From CAYSYY01 sp964576115 [NCBI: uncultured Gemmatimonadota bacterium] (lineage in GTDB: Bacteria; Blakebacterota; Blakebacteria; Blakebacterales), in contig CAZNUA010000009.1 of the NCBI GenBank assembly GCA_964576115.1, positions 3,319 to 67,318 of the forward strand: a DNA stretch of 64,000 nt, in the 5' to 3' direction. A program made the translations under genes and the position numbers. The notes below the pieces were generated by a model. The model was not told the origin of the DNA. It saw only the letters and a list, made by a program, of their open reading frames with translations, and did no database searches. Below are positions 62,902 through 64,000 of this stretch, one piece after another (the first letter of the stretch is position 1; each line of letters opens with the position of its first letter).

Positions 62902-63908
62902 GCCGTCACCTCCCCGGGGCCGTTTTCCTCTGAGCCCCCTCCCTCGGGCACGGCCGCGGTCTCCTCCCCCGGCAGGTTCGGCTCTTCGACCAGCGGAACG
63001 TAAGCTCCGGCTCCCTCGCCCGGACTCGAGCCGAGGACGATCTCGGCGAAGATCTCGTCCAGACTCAGGCTGTGGGTCTCCAGGCTCAGGGGGGCGTAGG
63101 CATCGCGCAGGCGGCTGACGATCACACCCGGTTCGCCCCGGGCGGTCAGAATCAGGTCGCGACCGCTGGAAGACAGGCGCAGCAGGCCGTCGAGTTCGAT
63201 CGAAGTCGGGGCGGGGCCCTCGAGAGTGAGTTCGTAGCGTTTGACGCTGGCCTTGAGTTCATCCACCGGCGCGGCGGCCCGCAGCTTGCCTTTATCCAGG
63301 ATCCCCACCCAGTCGGCCACCTGCTCGAGTTCCTGCAGGATGTGGGTCGAGAAGAAGACCGTACGGCCCTCTTCCTGGATGGCCCGGACGATGTCGCCCA
63401 GGAACTCCTGCCGGCTGATCGGATCCAGCCCCATGGTGGGATCGTCGAGGATCAGCAGGTCGGGTCGGGGGGCCAGGGCCAGCAGGAGGCTGAGGCGGGC
63501 GTTCTGGCCCTTGCTCAAGGTCTTGATTTTCGCCTCGGGATCGAGTTCGAAGCGGTCGCGGAATTTCTCGGCCAGATCAGTATCCCAGACCTCGTAAAAA
63601 CCGCTGGTGAAGCGCATGATCTCGCGCACCCGCATCCAGCCGTACATTTTCTGTCCCTCGGCTACGTACCCGATTGTCTGGCGCATCGGCACCGGGTCGG
63701 CCTGGGGATCGTATCCCAGCACCCGGGCCGAGCCCGAGGTGGGGCGGATGAGGTTCAGCAGAAGCTTGATGGTGGTCGTCTTGCCCGAACCGTTGCGGCC
63801 GAGGTAGCCGAAGACACTGCCGCGCGGTACGTCGAGGTCGAGCCCGTCGAGTGCAGTGACCTCGCCGAAGCGACGGGTCAGTCCGCTGGTGGTGATAACC
63901 GTCTCCAT
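62898..63908 (-). CDS. ABC exporter ATPase
   Basis: 336 residues. Walker A GRNGSGKTT (38-46), Q-loop near 84-90, signature LSKGQ (in place of LSGGQ), and Walker B LLILDDP where the catalytic Glu is Asp; the D-loop LDP and H-loop STHILQE are kept. The C-terminal 100 residues form an accessory domain ending in an acidic Pro/Gly-rich tail. It resembles the YtrB branch, whose genes follow a GntR regulator; the truncated gene at 63911 fits that. It powers the two permeases. Confidence 0.88.
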   Translation of the reverse strand: METVITTSGLTRRFGEVTALDGLDLDVPRGSVFGYLGRNGSGKTTTIKLLLNLIRPTSGSARVLGYDPQADPVPMRQTIGYVAEGQKMYGWMRVREIMRFTSGFYEVWDTDLAEKFRDRFELDPEAKIKTLSKGQNARLSLLLALAPRPDLLILDDPTMGLDPISRQEFLGDIVRAIQEEGRTVFFSTHILQELEQVADWVGILDKGKLRAAAPVDELKASVKRYELTLEGPAPTSIELDGLLRLSSSGRDLILTARGEPGVIVSRLRDAYAPLSLETHSLSLDEIFAEIVLGSSPGEGAGAYVPLVEEPNLPGEETAAVPEGGGSEENGPGEVTA

Positions 63909-63910
63909 GA

Positions 63911-64000
63911 TCAGGCGTCTCCCTTCATAGTCTCGGCGTCGAAGAGGGCTTTCAGACGCTCCTGGATGAGTTCTTCGAGCTCGGCCCGGGGCAGCCGCAG
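63911..64000 (-). CDS. Partial gene, C-terminus of a probable GntR/YtrA-type regulator
   Basis: 29 codons before the window edge encode LRLPRAELEELIQERLKALF followed by DAETMKGDA and TGA at 63911. The amphipathic helix pattern and the position two bases ahead of a YtrB-like ATPase gene suggest a transcriptional regulator of the YtrA/GntR kind, but too little is present to be sure. The gene continues beyond the window. Confidence 0.45.
   Translation of the reverse strand: MRLPRAELEELIQERLKALFDAETMKGDA

Overview
The window is high-GC, densely packed bacterial DNA with coding on both strands, many 1-8 base overlaps between neighbouring genes and frequent GTG starts. No rRNA, tRNA, CRISPR array, transposase or phage gene was recognised. 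Gene content suggests an uncultured, chemoheterotrophic, Gram-negative-type bacterium of the FCB/Gemmatimonadota-Krumholzibacteriota-Acidobacteriota sort. The evidence is two exported proteins with GWxTD-like domains, many lipoproteins and signal peptides, System I cytochrome c maturation genes, a class-V serine-pathway aminotransferase, and an ECF sigma/zinc anti-sigma pair. The phylum is an inference.

Layout. 66-6567: a TPR/GWxTD exported protein on the minus strand diverges from a lipoprotein, a CLPC thioredoxin and a lipoprotein-type isoaspartyl methyltransferase. A membrane-anchored RidA protein then overlaps an Nramp-like transporter that lacks the usual metal ligands. 6582-6795 is a non-coding stretch with nested inverted repeats. 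6855-13302: a GAF/PP2C phosphatase, ccmABCD, a class-V aminotransferase with a SerA-like dehydrogenase, and a STAS anti-anti-sigma protein. 13318-25230: a dihydrodipicolinate-synthase-family aldolase, then a sugar ABC importer (binding lipoprotein, a permease with an extra N-terminal domain, a second permease), an OsmC protein on the opposite strand, and two large glycosidases, together a glycan uptake and cleavage locus. 25277-27496 (minus): a Fic AMPylase with palindromic operators at its promoter, and an M15 peptidase.

27695-43671 is one long co-directional run: a JAMM-DinG helicase fusion, galactokinase, HyuA, a Cys/Met-metabolism PLP enzyme, a PfkB-like protein lacking the catalytic Asp, HyuB, carA, carB and a GGDEF cyclase. 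43717-47459: a second GWxTD-like exported protein, a HAD protein with an altered motif I, and a membrane-anchored cyclophilin. 47658-50658 (minus): ECF sigma, anti-sigma and an exported protein made of two related halves. 50865-58197: lysine 6-transaminase, a CPBP-like membrane protein, RadC, an aldehyde dehydrogenase, a 2-hydroxyacid dehydrogenase and a tryptophanase, suggesting amino-acid catabolism. 58306-59628 is an exported TPR protein. 59816-64000 (minus) is an ABC-2 export operon whose second permease carries a long HEAT-like C-terminus, and the cut-off gene at the edge is probably its regulator.

Start codons were placed by Shine-Dalgarno sequence, signal peptide or overlap with the upstream gene. 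The long ORFs antisense to these genes are treated as GC-driven shadows.
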